A stretch of 64,000 nt of DNA from Lampris incognitus (lineage: Eukaryota; Chordata; Actinopteri; Lampriformes; Lampridae). Below are positions 1 through 11,276 of this stretch, in pieces (within the stretch, counting starts at the first letter, position 1; every line of letters begins with the position of its first letter). A program made the translations under genes and the position numbers. Under the pieces are notes generated by a model. It searched no databases and had not been told where the DNA came from. It worked only from the letters and a program-made list of their open reading frames with translations. The DNA lies in assembly GCF_029633865.1 (NCBI RefSeq), contig NC_079214.1, positions 19,470,119 through 19,534,118 on the forward strand. Reading direction: 5' to 3'.

Positions 1-1500
1 AAGAACAAACTGGGAGGTTGGATTGAGAATGCTCTTCATCTATAATGTTCATCAAAACTTGTATAGCATTAAGAATTTTTTTTAATAAATTTTCCACATT
101 TTAAATTTCTCAAGTTTTAATTTGTCAGTGGATATATATTAAAGCGTTTATAAATACAAGAAATTAGCTGCTTTTCAATGTATTCTGATATTTTAAATGA
201 TTTTTGTCATCTACTGATTACATATGACCTGTGGGTGGATTGGGACTGCCTGTTTGTATGCCATTTCACTCAGATGCTATCATCTTTAACCATTTCTGAC
301 CTTGTGGTTTTTAATCTTAACCCCCAACTCAGGTTCTAAATTAAACCCTGCACCTTAACCTGTTCTTATCTAATGTTAACCCTTATTTTAATCCAATGTT
401 AAAGTGGCGTACGAATTGTCACGAAATGGATTATCACAGTCCTAAATCCCGCCCCTTTCCCCGTGCTCCAATCACAACAGAGCAACTGCTGCCATTTTCC
501 GTGACTGTCAGGCAGGTCTGGTCCGTTCTTGACATCGAGCGGTGGAGCCAATTAAACCGGGGAGCAGACAGGAAATGATTGACCATCAGAAACATCAAGC
601 CAGAAATAATACTGATCAAATGCAAAAGGGTTATCGGTTCAATATCCATTGTATTGGAAAAGTGCACGGACGCCAGTTTTTTCTTTGCTATTAAAACAGT
701 AAATTGTCAATTCGGGTTTAATTTTTCAGCTTTTGCGTTTCAGCCTGAAACGGTGTGGCAAGCGAATTTGAGATGATTGTTTTTCTAAGAATGCCATGTC
801 CTCAACCGCTGGCTCGGGGAGCGACACTCGGGATAGCGATCTGGAAACCAAACGGGAGCAAGCTTCCCAGAGGTTTGGATGGGCGAATAAATGTCGTTCA
901 CCTCTCAGTTTAAGCCTGACGGATGTTCCCCGTTCCCTAGCGAAACACGTTATTCATTTCGAGAGCTCCAGGCTGATGCATAGGTCTCGTTGCTGACGGC
1001 AGACTGCATTACCATTCACTGCAGACAATCGCCGCCGGACCAGGATGTGGTTTTAATTAAAGGAGAAGCAAGCTTCTGAGCAAAATGTCCTAGAGACTCT
1101 ATGGAGAGAAACCAGAGAAATCCCCAAAGCAGCCATTTACACAAGCAAATGTATAACCCCCAACTGCAAAACGAGATTATCAATTGTAAATTTCTGCTTT
1201 CAGTCGCACGTATATAAACATAATAAAAAGCTTTCAGGAATTTGACGGGGACAGAGTTCACATCGACATTAGCAACTTTCACCAGGATAACAGTGACGTA
1301 AGGTGTTTTACAGATACTGGTAAATTAGCTACAGCCTTCTTATTCGTCGTCCTTTAGGAACCTCGTCCCAGATGATGAGATGTCGTTCGGAGGTGGTTAG
1401 ACTGCCACGGTATTTGGAGAGTAACTAAACTAGTGAGTTTACTGCCATCTACAGGTTAAAAAGCATGCTAGACTGGTCTTGGTACGCTGACGCCAGCGTT
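1..1500. other. Region without a recognised gene
   Basis: No coding region with recognisable content. Short open frames on both strands look like chance. The stretch around 430-560 is more GC-rich than its surroundings and has two CCAAT-like boxes and a GCCATTTT element, so a promoter or exon fragment is possible, but nothing confirms it. Confidence 0.4.
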
Positions 1501-1573
1501 GCAGGATAAACAGCTGCAGCTAATAACAACAATGAGCGTTTAAAAGCAAAGACAGGAATTCGTATTATTCAAC

Positions 1574-3864
1574 ATGAAACCAGGTTTCAGTCCTCGTGGG
1601 GGCCGAGGAGGTCGAGGAAGAGGAGGCTTTCGCGGTGGGCGAGGTGGAGGAGCTGGGAGAAGCTTTGGGAAACGTGGAGAGGGGGGGTTAGGGGTGGGAG
1701 AGGTGGCAGTTTCAAATCACCAGGTAGAGGGGCTAACGGGCACCCCAAGGGGTAGAGGAGGCTTTGGTGGAGGGACGAAAGTCTTGGTGGAGCCACACAG
1801 ACATGAAGGTGTGTTTATCTGCAGAGGCAAGGAGGATGCCCTTGTGACCAAGAACATAGTTATGGGAGATTCTGTCTATGGAGCGAATAGGATTAGCGTG
1901 GAGGAAGAAGAGACAAAGACTGAATACAGGGCATGGAATTCATTCCGTTCTAAGTTGGCAGCAGCAATATTAGGAGGTGTGAACCAGATGCATATAAAAC
2001 CTGGGGCTAAGGTCATGTACCTAGGAGCTTCTTCTGGGACCAGTTTCCCATATTTCTGACATTGTTGGACCGGATGGTCTGGTCTATGCCATGGAGTTCT
2101 CCCACAGGTCAGGTCATGACCTTCTCAAAATGGCAAAGAAACAAACCAACATCATTCCCATCATAGAAGATGCCCGTCATCCACACAAATACCACATTCT
2201 GGTTGGAATGGTTGACGTCATCTTTGCTGATGTTGTCCAACCTGACCAGACGAGGGCTGTTGCTTTAAATAATGATAATAATAATAATAATAATGCGTTT
2301 TATTCGTGGGCGCCTTTCAAAACACTCAAGGACACCTTACAGAACATAGTTTAAAAAAAAGCACTGTATCAGACAGCGTAAAATCAAAACAAAGCAGGGT
2401 AGACAAAAATTTAATACAACAGGTAAGTATAAAATGAACATCTGCACAAAACTCAGTGAAGCGTGGATCAAACTGAATATGCCAGTTTGAAAAGGTACGT
2501 TTTGAGATGGGATTTGAAGGTTGAAAGAGAGTCAAAGTTGCAAATTTCTTGTGGGAGAGAGTTCCATAGGCAGGGGGCAGAATGACTGAAGACTCTAGTC
2601 CCCATGGTAGTCAAGCGGGCCGATGGTGTAGTGAGTTGGAGAGCAGAAGAGGATCTGAGAGTGCGGGAGGGCGTGCGGATATGAAGGAGTTCAGAAAGAT
2701 AGGAAGGAGTTAAGTTATTAAGGCCTTAAAGGTGAGTAGCAGGATCTTGAAGTCAATATGGTATAAAACAGGAAGCCAGTGGAGTTGCTGAAGAACAGGA
2801 GTGATATGATCTAAGGAAGGAGTTCTGGTAATGATACGGGCAGCTGAATTCTGGACGAACTGAAGCTTATGAAGACACTTGAGGAGAAGACCAAAAAGGA
2901 TACAATTACAGTAGTCAATACGGGATGTAACCAGGGTGTGAGTGAGTATGGCTGTGCTTTTACGTGTAAGTGATGGCCGAAGACAATTAATATTGTGTAG
3001 GTGGAAGTATGCAGACCGAGTAACATTGTTGATGTGGGTTTCAAAAGATAATGTGCTGTCCAGGATGACACCCAGACTCTTAACCTGAGGCGATGGGGGA
3101 ACTATAGAATTGTCAATAGTAAGAAAAAAACTATCAGTTTTGGCCAAAGCAGATTTAGTGCCAACTAAAAGGACCTCAGTTTTATCACTATTAAGTTTGA
3201 GGAAGTGGTATGAAAACCAGGATTTAATTTCTAGTAAGCATTCAGAAAGAGATGTGGGTGGAAGAGTGGAGGTAGGTTTGGTGGATAGATAAAGCTGGGT
3301 GTCATCCGCGTAACAATGAAATTGAATGCCAAATTTCCTGAAAATGTGGCCAAGCGGTAGTAGCTAAATAACAAATAGGAGGGGGTCCCAGTACAGAGCC
3401 CTGGGGAACACCGGTAGTAACAGGAAAGGAGTGAGATCTCAAATTTTAAGTTGGACAAACTGAGTGTGGCCAGAGAGATATGATCTAAACCAGACAAGGG
3501 GGGTGCCAGTTATTCCAATAGAAGCTAATCTTTCTAGGAGGATGTTGTGTGAGACGGTATCAAAGGCAGCACTCAGATCAAGGAGGACAAGTATGGTTAA
3601 GAGCCCAGAGTCAGCTGCCATCAAAAGATCATTAGTGATTTTAACCATGCTCCCAATTTCCTGAAGAATGGTGGACACTTTGTAGTTTCAATCAAGGCTA
3701 ACTGTATAGACTCCACAGCAGCTCCAGAGGCAGTGTTTGCTTCAGAAGCGAAGACAATGTGCTCAGAAAACAGGAAACCACAGGAACAGCTCACACTGGA
3801 GCCCTTTGAGCGAGACCATACTGTAGTGGTAGCAGTCTACAGACCTCCTAAACAGAAAAAGTGA
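1574..3864 (+). pseudogene. fbl: Processed pseudogene of fibrillarin, split by a LINE
   Basis: The translation starts with a Gly/Arg-rich (GAR) domain, then continues with the fibrillarin methyltransferase region ([22 protein letters not shown], then the SAM-binding stretch ending LGASSGT). Fibrillarin is the nucleolar box C/D snoRNP 2'-O-methyltransferase. The vertebrate gene is split by introns, but here the frame runs without introns, so this is inferred to be a retrocopy. The GAR region appears shifted out of frame between G-rich runs at about 1685 and 1750. A further frameshift near 2043 ends the first frame at 2059, and homology resumes in another frame to VALN at about 2270. The next 1.4 kb is a minus-strand LINE. 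Fibrillarin sequence resumes at about 3658 (FLKNGGHF) and ends with the normal C-terminus (VYRPPKQKK) and a TGA at 3862-3864. About three codons are lost at the junction. No poly(A) tail or target duplication was identified. It is not expected to be functional. Confidence 0.93.
2271..3657 (-). mobile_element. 5'-truncated L2-like LINE inserted in the fibrillarin pseudogene
   Basis: Read on the minus strand, 3650-3440 encodes a reverse transcriptase segment (LDLSAAFDTVSHNILLERL), and 3147-2710 encodes the C-terminal part typical of fish L2-like LINEs ([37 protein letters not shown]). The 3' end is an ATT/ATA-rich short repeat at 2271-2295. The 5' end is truncated within the RT domain, where the fibrillarin sequence resumes. 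Reading frames are broken, so it is a dead copy. An AAT at each junction could be part of a very short target duplication. Confidence 0.88.
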
Positions 3865-5185
3865 TGCCTTGGAGACATTTGCTTATTTTTTTTTTATGCA
3901 CCTCACCTACTCTCTACCAATCTTCCCCTTTATTCCAAGTGACATCAACTGTCTGTGTTGTTTTTCTGCTCTTTTTTTTAATTCTTAGCCCACTCTGAAA
4001 ACTGTAGAGTTGGAAATTTACTCGCCAATATCCAAGTTAAGGTTAAATAGGGCTGTGGTTCTTGGCCACTGTGACAGTAAAACAATGTGCATCGAGGTTC
4101 TGTTCCATCTACTCAATCCTAATAAGGCCAAGCAAAATTTCAGTTATGGAAATCTTGTATTTCCCCTAGATAAAAAAGTAGTACTCTGAGTGTTTTACTC
4201 GGTATTACTGTGGCCAGAGACTTTTGTCTGGTTTAAAACAAAGCTTTTGGGGTTTTATGTTGTATTTGTCGGATATATTATTTTTTTGTCATTAACAACA
4301 ATTTACATGATTTGTCTGGACAACGGGGTATTTGAAATTGCAAATTGAGCTTTTATAAGGTGTCAAATACTCCTTTATAATTAAAAATTTTACTTTGATT
4401 TGCGCAAACGGATGACTCTCCTGGATTATTCCCAGCTCTTTTGTGCAATAGTCCACATCCATGCATGATCATTTGAGTGGTTGAGATGAACTTGCAGTTT
4501 GATAGCTGGTATGACCCTACAAAGGTAGCTTAATGTGTTTAAATTGTTTATCTTGTGTAGTAGCACCACCATGCGGTAGTTCATGTACAATGTCTTTTCT
4601 TGCTTGTTTAATGCCTCCGTGTTGAGACAGACTTTAGCGAACAGGCTTCCGGAAGTAAACTCATGGTTCGCGATACGCGCCGCGCCGTCATCAGCTCTTC
4701 TCTGTGTTAATATAACCAGCAGGATGATTTGTGACGAATGAATGTCCAAGTATATAGTTTACGGTAGCCGTAGCATTATGTGGCAAAACTAAGCTAGCTT
4801 TGTATCTCTGTGCTACCTGTCTGTGGCTAGGCTAGCTCCGCACCTCTATGCTATCAGCCTAGATACTTACCGTAACCTGTTCTATGTTTATTGTTTAATG
4901 CTGTTTCATAATTCCGGTATCGTGCTTGCAGTTTCATAAGATTCTCGGTAAACGTCATGAAAACTGATACCCTTGCCGTGGAGTTTTCTCGGGAGTGTTT
5001 ATCGGGTTGGATAGTTGGCGATATCGGCGAACGAGGCCTACACGGTGAAAAGACGGCAACACGGCCAGCGGTGGAGAGAGACGAAGACAGCCATTTCTTG
5101 GAGTTATGTGGCTAGCACAAAAACATTCAGACAGTGTTAACGCCAGCTTAACTCGCTTTCTGATATTAAAGACTCAATAAATCAT
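3865..5185. other. Spacer; may contain the 5' end of the BEL/Pao element
   Basis: No gene recognised. The first part could be retrocopy 3' UTR or flank. From about 4740 onward the sequence could be the LTR and leader of the BEL/Pao element whose gag begins near 5200, but no second LTR is present to define the boundaries. Confidence 0.3.
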
Positions 5186-5287
5186 AATGGAAGAAACTGA
5201 TAACACAAAAGAAATTAAGATAATCGCTCTGTAAACTCACGGGCATCTCGTCCATCGTCCAGCTCAAAGGCTAATGTAGCGGTTGCC

Positions 5288-5602
5288 ATGGCGAAAGCAA
5301 AAGCTGGTTCAGCGCAAGCTAGAGCAGCGCATTCTAGAAAGGAAATTGAATTAAAGGTTGAGCGGGCACGCGTTCAAGCCTCACTTGGTGAATTAAATGA
5401 CGGAAAAGTAAGGGATGCTGCCATAGCAGAGGCAATAGCATTGGAGAATGGTTTATTGGACCTGAGTTTTGAAGTACGCGGCAAGGCCTTCTGCTTGGCC
5501 CTGCAAAATAATCAATACCAGCGCACCGCTGCCTGTGTGTCTGAGCAAGCCAGCAGATGCACAGGGGATCCGCCTGCCAGTATAAAAAGTGACAATGTTA
5601 TT
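5288..5602 (+). pseudogene. BEL/Pao gag N-terminal coiled-coil fragment
   Basis: The frame has an Ala/Lys/Glu-rich helical segment (ARAAHSRKEIELKVERARVQ) characteristic of BEL/Pao gag proteins of vertebrates. The in-frame reading probably extends upstream to about 5235 (Ser-rich). The frame loses homology at about 5603, where a minus-strand repeat interrupts it. Confidence 0.75.
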
Positions 5603-5603
5603 C

Positions 5604-6187
5604 AATTCAATTTTATTTGTATAGCCCAATATCACAGATTACAAATTTGCCTTAGTGGGCTTTACAGCAACACAACATCCTATCCCTAGACCCTCTCATC
5701 AGATAAGGAACAACACCATAAAAAAACAACCTTTGTGGGTCCGCGGTGGCGTAGCGGTCTAAGCATCGGCTTGGTGTCGATGCAGTTGCCCACTGGGGAC
5801 TGGGGTTCGCGCCCCGGTCTCGTCAGATCCGACTATGGCCGGACTCGATGAAGCAGCAATCATTGGCAACGCTGTCTTCGGGAGGGGGGCGGAGTCGGCT
5901 TGTGTTCGTCATGTGAATGCGTCTCTGTGTGTGTCGGAAAAACAGTGGTTCGCCTTGTCACGAAAGTGGGGAGGCGCTTTCCTTCGAGACTGCCGGCCGG
6001 AGAGATGCAGTTGGCGAACGCATGCAATACGAGGGTGGGTGTTTGAATTAAAATAGGGATCAATTGGCCACTAAATTGGGAGAAAAAAGGGAAAAATCAG
6101 AAATAAAATTTAAAAAAAACAACAAAAAAAAACAACCTTTAACAGGAGAAAAAATAGGAAGAAACCTCAGGGGGAGCAACAGAGTTA
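5604..6187 (-). mobile_element. Minus-strand non-LTR/SINE-like repeat with AATTG tail, inside BEL gag
   Basis: On the minus strand the element ends in AAATTGAATTGAA preceded by a TATACAAATA block, a common tail of fish non-LTR repeats (plus-strand start at 5604). The other part of the repeat lies at about 6126-6187 (AGGAAGAAACCTCAGGGGGA) after a tRNA-SINE insertion. BEL gag homology resumes at about 6188. A short GTTAT is present at both flanks and may be part of a target duplication. Confidence 0.7.
5735..6125 (+). mobile_element. tRNA-derived SINE, family A copy 1
   Basis: The head has pol III promoter boxes: A box TGGCGTAGCGG at 5747-5757 and B box GGTTCGCGCCC at 5804-5814. A body of about 250 bp follows, then an A-rich tail preceded by AAATTGGGAGAAAAAAGGG. 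It is flanked by a perfect 15-bp duplication, AAAAAAACAACCTTT, at 5720-5734 and 6126-6140. A second copy of the same family lies at about 33578-33950. It inserted into the minus-strand repeat that had itself inserted into BEL gag. Confidence 0.92.
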
Positions 6188-7530
6188 TGCCAACATTACC
6201 CCACAATATCAGCCAAATGCAAGCTGCTGCTTCTGTCTACACTACTCCTCTTTACACATCCCAGATTCCTCGGCATAGTGAAGTACCGCCACAACAGAAT
6301 ATTAACAAGCAGCCCCCGTTTCCTACGAATCAGCTTGCTCACAGGGCGCCCTATGGAGCTAGTTAGGACCACTCTCAAAAACCACCAACAGCCTCGCTAA
6401 ATACCTCGCCTGCAGCCACCTGGTGACTTCAAGACCCGCCGCATATGATGATCACCCAATGAACTACTGGGCTTGGAAAAACATAATTTCAAAGTGCTAC
6501 CGCTGGCTTAGACCTGTCTGCTGAAGAATTTGACTTGTTAATCAAGTATCTAGGAAAAGAGTCGGCGGAACAGGTAAGAATCAAAGCAGTTAACATCATA
6601 CATCCGCCTACTGGACTGAGGATGGCATGGGAGCAGCTCGATGAAACATGGCTCACTGGAAGTCATTGAACAGGCTCTCTTCAACAAGCTGGAAAGCTTC
6701 CCTAAGGTTACAGTGAAAGAGCAATGGAGGCTCCAGGATCTAGCAAGACCTGCTTTCAGAGCTGGAAGCCACAAAGCAAGATGGTTATCTCCCAGGCCTG
6801 TCAGACTGGGACACCTCCAGAGGGGTTAATCCAATCATCGAGAAGCTCCCACATTCAAGAAAGGTTGGGTCAAAATATTATGCGTGAACAGTATGTCAGT
6901 TTTCCTCCTTTCTCCATGTTTGCAGGCTTCATTTGGACAGAGACAAAGGCCCACACAGATCCCAGCTTTAACCCCTTCATGCAAGGTTCAACAGTGAGAA
7001 AGAACAAGTGGGAGAGGCCTGTGAAGGTGCCTGTATATGTTCATAAGACACAAGTTTCTTCGATAGACAAACCTGAGAATAGAGAAGATAAGAAATCAAC
7101 AGATCCAAACAAACACTGCCCCATACATAAAAAAAACTCTTCCTCTGAAGAAATTTTCTTTATGGAAAAGAGTTTAGAAAAGCGCAAACAGTTCTTAAAA
7201 GAACACTCCATTTGCTTCCGATGTTGCTCGTTCACTGAACATTTCGCCAGGAACTGCTTAGCTGAGATCAAATGCGTGGAATGTGAGCGCAGCAGCCATG
7301 TGACAGCACTTCACCTAGGATCAGCTACTTGGAAATCTAAGTTGTCCCCTCCTGCTTCGGAGCATGGCGGGGAGGACAAAGCAGATGCCCAGGAGGTCAC
7401 TTCAAGGTGTACACAGGTGTGTGGTGAAGGACTGAGCACGAAAGCATGCTCCAAGACATGTCTCATCAGCGTGTATCCAACTGGACGCAGACAGGAGTCC
7501 AAGAAAATGCATGTAATACTAGACGAGTAG
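6188..7530 (+). pseudogene. BEL/Pao gag C-terminal region, zinc knuckle and start of protease
   Basis: The region near 6420-6660 reads as a BEL-type gag domain with several stops. A longer open stretch at 6724-7530 contains a CCHC-like knuckle at 7213-7257 (CFRCCSFTEHFARNC) and then a Cys-rich segment leading into the aspartic protease-like motif near 7515-7550. A stop at 7528-7530 falls directly next to the expected catalytic Asp region (ILDE then stop), so the protease is broken. Confidence 0.82.
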
Positions 7531-7612
7531 AGCAAACGCTCTCTTGCACAGTCTGAGTTCTTCAATGTCTTCAAAATCTCAGGATGCTCCTACCCATACT
7601 CGCTGAAGACAT

Positions 7613-7975
7613 GTGTTAGACTTAAAGAGACTGTGGGGAGAAGAGCTTGTGGTTACACTGGAGTCAGCAGACAAGAAGCTACGTTTTCCTCTACCTACAC
7701 TCTTTGACTTCAACCAAATCCCTAACAACTGCTTGGAGATACCTACCCAGGACACAGCCTGCCATCATGCTCACTTCAAGCACATCCCCGATGAAATACC
7801 ACTCCTCAATCCGGATGCCAACATACTCCTCCTACTGGGCAGAGATGTCCTGAGGGTACACAAGGTTCGTGAGCAGATTAGTGGTCCAAAGAGTGCACCG
7901 TTTGCTCAAAGGCTGGATCTGGGATGGGTTGTCATCAGTGATGTATGCCTTGGAGGTGCCCACAGACCACTATAG
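7613..7975 (+). pseudogene. BEL/Pao protease to reverse transcriptase linker
   Basis: The open stretch contains LLLLGRDVLRVHKVREQ and APFAQRLDLGWVVI, strongly typical of the segment between protease and reverse transcriptase in BEL/Pao pol proteins. It is preceded by a frameshift and followed by a stop at 7973-7975. Confidence 0.8.
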
Positions 7976-8119
7976 GTGAGCAGCTACAAAACATCCATCC
8001 TAGAGAACGGTCGTGTAAGCCATCTGCAGCCGTACAACTGTCAAAGTGAAGGAGGTTTTTAGCCAAGCAGCTAAACACCAACATCATCCAGTGCTAACCT
8101 CCACATACAGCTCAACGGC

Positions 8120-8217
8120 GCTTGTTGGAGACAGCCTGGGTCAAACCATCTTCATTCGTACTGCCAATGCTTGTTGGAGACAGCCTGGGTCAAACCATCT
8201 TCATTCATACTGCCAAG
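8120..8217 (+). repeat. 49-bp tandem duplication within BEL pol
   Basis: Two nearly identical 49-bp units, 8120-8168 and 8169-8217, differ at two bases. The unit length is not a multiple of three, so the duplication shifts the frame of the decayed pol gene. Confidence 0.95.
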
Positions 8218-8469
8218 TATCACAAACTTGCACCATTGATGGAAGACATGAGGTTTCTTCAGATCATGGAGGCTGAGTTCTACCAGGACAGCTCCAACAG
8301 CTGAGTCGGACCTTTACCTTTCCGGTCACCAAGACCACAGCTGCCTAACAATAGAAAGCAAGCATATGACTGCCTCGTGTCACTCTGGCACGCACTGGAA
8401 AAACGACCGCAGATGAAGACCCATTTCCTAGAGTTCATGGAGAATATGCTCAACAGAGGACACGCAGGG

Positions 8470-9200
8470 GTTACACCACCCCTGCAACAAGATCAAGAGC
8501 GCTGGTATCTGCCCCTGTTTGGTGTGTACCATCCCAGAAAGCCGGATAAGGTCTAAGTGGTCTTTGAGTCCAGCGTGTCACATGAAGGAGTGTCACTTAA
8601 CGATGTCATGCTCACAGGCCCTGACCTTAACAACAGCCTGCTAGGCATGCTCATGAGGTTTAGAAAGAAACGTGTAGCCATCGCTGCTGACATCGAACAT
8701 ACGTTTCATTGTTTTATGGTAAAGGAAGACCATAGAGACTTCCTCCGTTTCCTATGGTATAAGAACAATGACCCTACCTGCGATGTTGTAGATTACAGGA
8801 TGTGGGGCCATCTGTTCGGGAATAGTCCCTCCCCTGCTGTGGCCATGTTTGGTTTGCGAAGAGCAGCTGAATAAGCAGAGGCTGACTATGGCAGTGATGC
8901 AAGAAGATTCACTGAGCATGACTTCTAGGTTGATGACGCTCTAAAGTCCTATGACACCAAGGAAGAGGCCATCAGTCTATTTGGGCAAGGGCAGAAGATT
9001 CTTTCAGCTTCTAACCTCAGGTTGCACAAAATTGCATCAAATCGACCTGCAGTCATTGAGGCATTTCCACCTGAAGACCGCTCCAAGTATATCAACAACT
9101 TAAGATCTCTTTGCTGATGACCTGCCCATGCAACGCAGCCTTGGGTTGTCCTGGAATATGCGCATGGACACCTTCATATTCTAGATTGCAGATGACCAGA
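8470..9200 (+). pseudogene. BEL/Pao reverse transcriptase region
   Basis: RT motifs include GVSLNDVMLTGPDLNN, ADIEHTFHCFMVKEDHRDFLRFLWY and FGNSPSPAVAMFGLRRAAE in the open stretch 8557-8874. At the catalytic aspartate pair, 8926-8937 reads stop-V-D-D, so a TAG replaces the residue before VDD. Homology to the downstream thumb continues (LRLHKIASN, about 9019-9045) with further breaks. Confidence 0.86.
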
Positions 9201-9220
9201 AGCCCTTTACTCACAGAGGG

Positions 9221-10389
9221 GTGTTGTCAACAGTAAATAGTCTCTACGATCCCCTAGGGTTCCTCACACCCGTCTCTGTTCACAGAAGGCTGATACTCAG
9301 AGAGCTCACCTCACAAGCAGAGGATTGGGACTCCCCACTCCTCAAAGACATGGAGACTAAGTGGACTAGATGGAGGAAGTCGCTCCAAGACTTAGAGGCG
9401 CTCCAGATACTGTGCCCTTACACATATTTCTCCACCACAGGTGCACAAAGAAAAGAACTCTGCATCTTTGCAGATGCGTCAGTGAAAGCAATTGCAGTCG
9501 TAGCCTACATCATGGTGATGAGCCAAGAAGAACAACCTGAAGTCGGTTTCATTTTTAGAAAGACGAAATTGACCCCCCAGCCTGGCCTAACGATCCCAAG
9601 ACTGGAGATGTGTGCTGCTGTACTTGCAGTGGAGATCGCTGAGCTGAAAGTCACAGAGATGGATGTGACGAACAATAACATAGCGTACTACACGGACAGC
9701 AAAGTTGTACTAGGATACATCCACAACCAGTCAAGGAGATTCTATGTCTATGTGCATAACAGGATTCAGCGTATCCGTCAATCATCCTGTCCTAGCCAGT
9801 GGAAGTATATCTCTTCCAACCTGAATCCTGCCAACATTGGATCAAGATCTGTGTCACCAGCCATCCTTAGCAGCACAACATGGCTCACAGGACCAGCCTT
9901 TCTTCAGAATGCATCTTTTTACCCATCTGAGCCACAAGAGACTTACGACCTCATCGACCCTGCCTCCGATGCTGAGGTGCTTCCTCAGGTGACTACAAGT
10001 CTCACATTGTTTCCAGAGGTGTGGTACACTCTCAACACTTTAAACACTTCTCCAGGTTTAGCACTTTTGTCACTGCTGTGGCACTCCTGATCCATATAGC
10101 TTGCACCTTCACCTGCTCTGTCCAAGACAAGTGTCAGGGGTGGCACATCTGTTGTCCTACAGAGGAAGAGCTGATGAAGACCAAAGTGTGGATTGTGAAG
10201 AGCATCCAGAACGAGTGCTACGCAGAAGAGCTCAGGTGCATAGCCTCGGGGTCCAACATCTCACCCTCCAGCAGCCTGTGGAAATTTTATCCTGTCGTAG
10301 ACCATGACGGACTTCTGCGAATAGGAAGTCGCATCGGATGGTCGAGTTTTGGCATGGACGAGACTCACCCTATCATGATTCCTATCTAA
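9221..10389 (+). pseudogene. BEL/Pao RNase H and integrase N-terminal region
   Basis: Open frame 9221-10090 begins with VNSLYDPLGFLTPV and contains RNase H residues: Asp in FADAS, Glu in RLEM and Asp in YTDS. The fourth acidic position is changed (NPANIGSR, Asn for the usual Asp). After the stop at 10088-10090 a second frame (to 10389) has the segment preceding integrase (GWHICCPTEEELMKTKVWIV). The core integrase is absent. Confidence 0.85.
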
Positions 10390-10390
10390 G

Positions 10391-11276
10391 ACTGTGCTCC
10401 TTGTCATCCAGCCAGTTCATCCATACAACAACAGATCAATACCCAGCTCGGATCAACTCAACTCATGCCCACAATGTCTGCCCGAAACCTGGGTGTCATG
10501 ATTGATGACCAACTAACATTTAAGGTTCACGTGGCCTTGATTGCTCGGTCGTGCTGATTTGCCCTGTACATCAGGAAAATTAGACCCTACTTGTCTGAGC
10601 TTGCAACACAACTCCTGGTACAGCCTCTTGTAATATCACGCATTGACTACTGCAACTCCTTACTGGCAGGTGCATGCACTTTCAAACCTCTGCAAATCAT
10701 CCAGAATGTGACGGCGCATCTGGTCTTCAACCAATCCAAAACAACACGTCTTTCCACCATTCATATCCCTCCACTGGCTCCCAGTTGCTGCCTGTATCAA
10801 ATTCAAAATACGGATGGATGCCTACTTACAAAACTGCAACTAAAACGGTTCCCACCTACTTGAACTCCCTCATTGAGGTCTACACTCACTCCCGCTCACT
10901 ACACTCTGCCAATGAAAGGCGCCTGGCACTTCCGCCACAACGGGGCCCTAAGTCACTATCCAGAAGATGAAGATGCATAGAAGATGAAGTTAAAGACCCA
11001 ACTCTTTCATGAACACCAGAATAGCATTAATAAAAATACAACCCCCCCCCAAAAAAACAAAAAAAAACCCAAAAACGCTTCTATGTACCCTATGCATTGC
11101 CTTTGTGCGCTGCCTGGTGACACCTATGTCGTATCGGACTTGAACCTAGTTTTTTTACGCTTAGTTGCGTTGTTGTCTCCTGACTAGATTCTTGCTTGTG
11201 TTGTATTAACTCTCAGATGTACATCACTTTGGATAAAAGCGTCTGCTAAATGAAATTGTACCATTGTAACATTGTA
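10391..11276 (+). mobile_element. L2-like LINE 3' fragment
   Basis: The frame around 10470-10970 encodes the C-terminus of an L2-like LINE (LGVMIDDQLTF, IRKIRPYLSELATQLLVQ, SRIDYCNSLLAG), with several stops and shifts. The 3' end is the motif TTTGGATAAAAGCGTCTGCT at about 11230 followed by a short imperfect repeat, typical of fish L2 3' ends. It directly follows the truncation of the BEL element. Confidence 0.87.

Larger units (their letters stand above)
5186..10390 (+). mobile_element. Degenerate BEL/Pao LTR retrotransposon, 3' truncated
   Basis: Regions occur in the order expected for a BEL/Pao pol: gag coiled coil, zinc knuckle, aspartic protease-like region, reverse transcriptase, RNase H and the start of integrase. 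Gag is interrupted by a nested insertion at about 5604-6187. All domains carry stops or frameshifts, and the element stops inside the integrase N-terminal part at about 10390, where an L2-like LINE fragment begins. No 3' LTR was seen and the 5' LTR is not defined. This is an old, inactive copy. Confidence 0.88.

Noticed and set aside
796-996. 66-residue open frame with Ser-rich start
   Set aside because: No recognisable domain, splice context or partner exon. Likely chance.
5747-5814. tRNA gene
   Set aside because: A and B boxes are present, but the sequence continues into a SINE body with tail and target duplication, and a second copy exists at 33589. It is a SINE head, not a tRNA gene.
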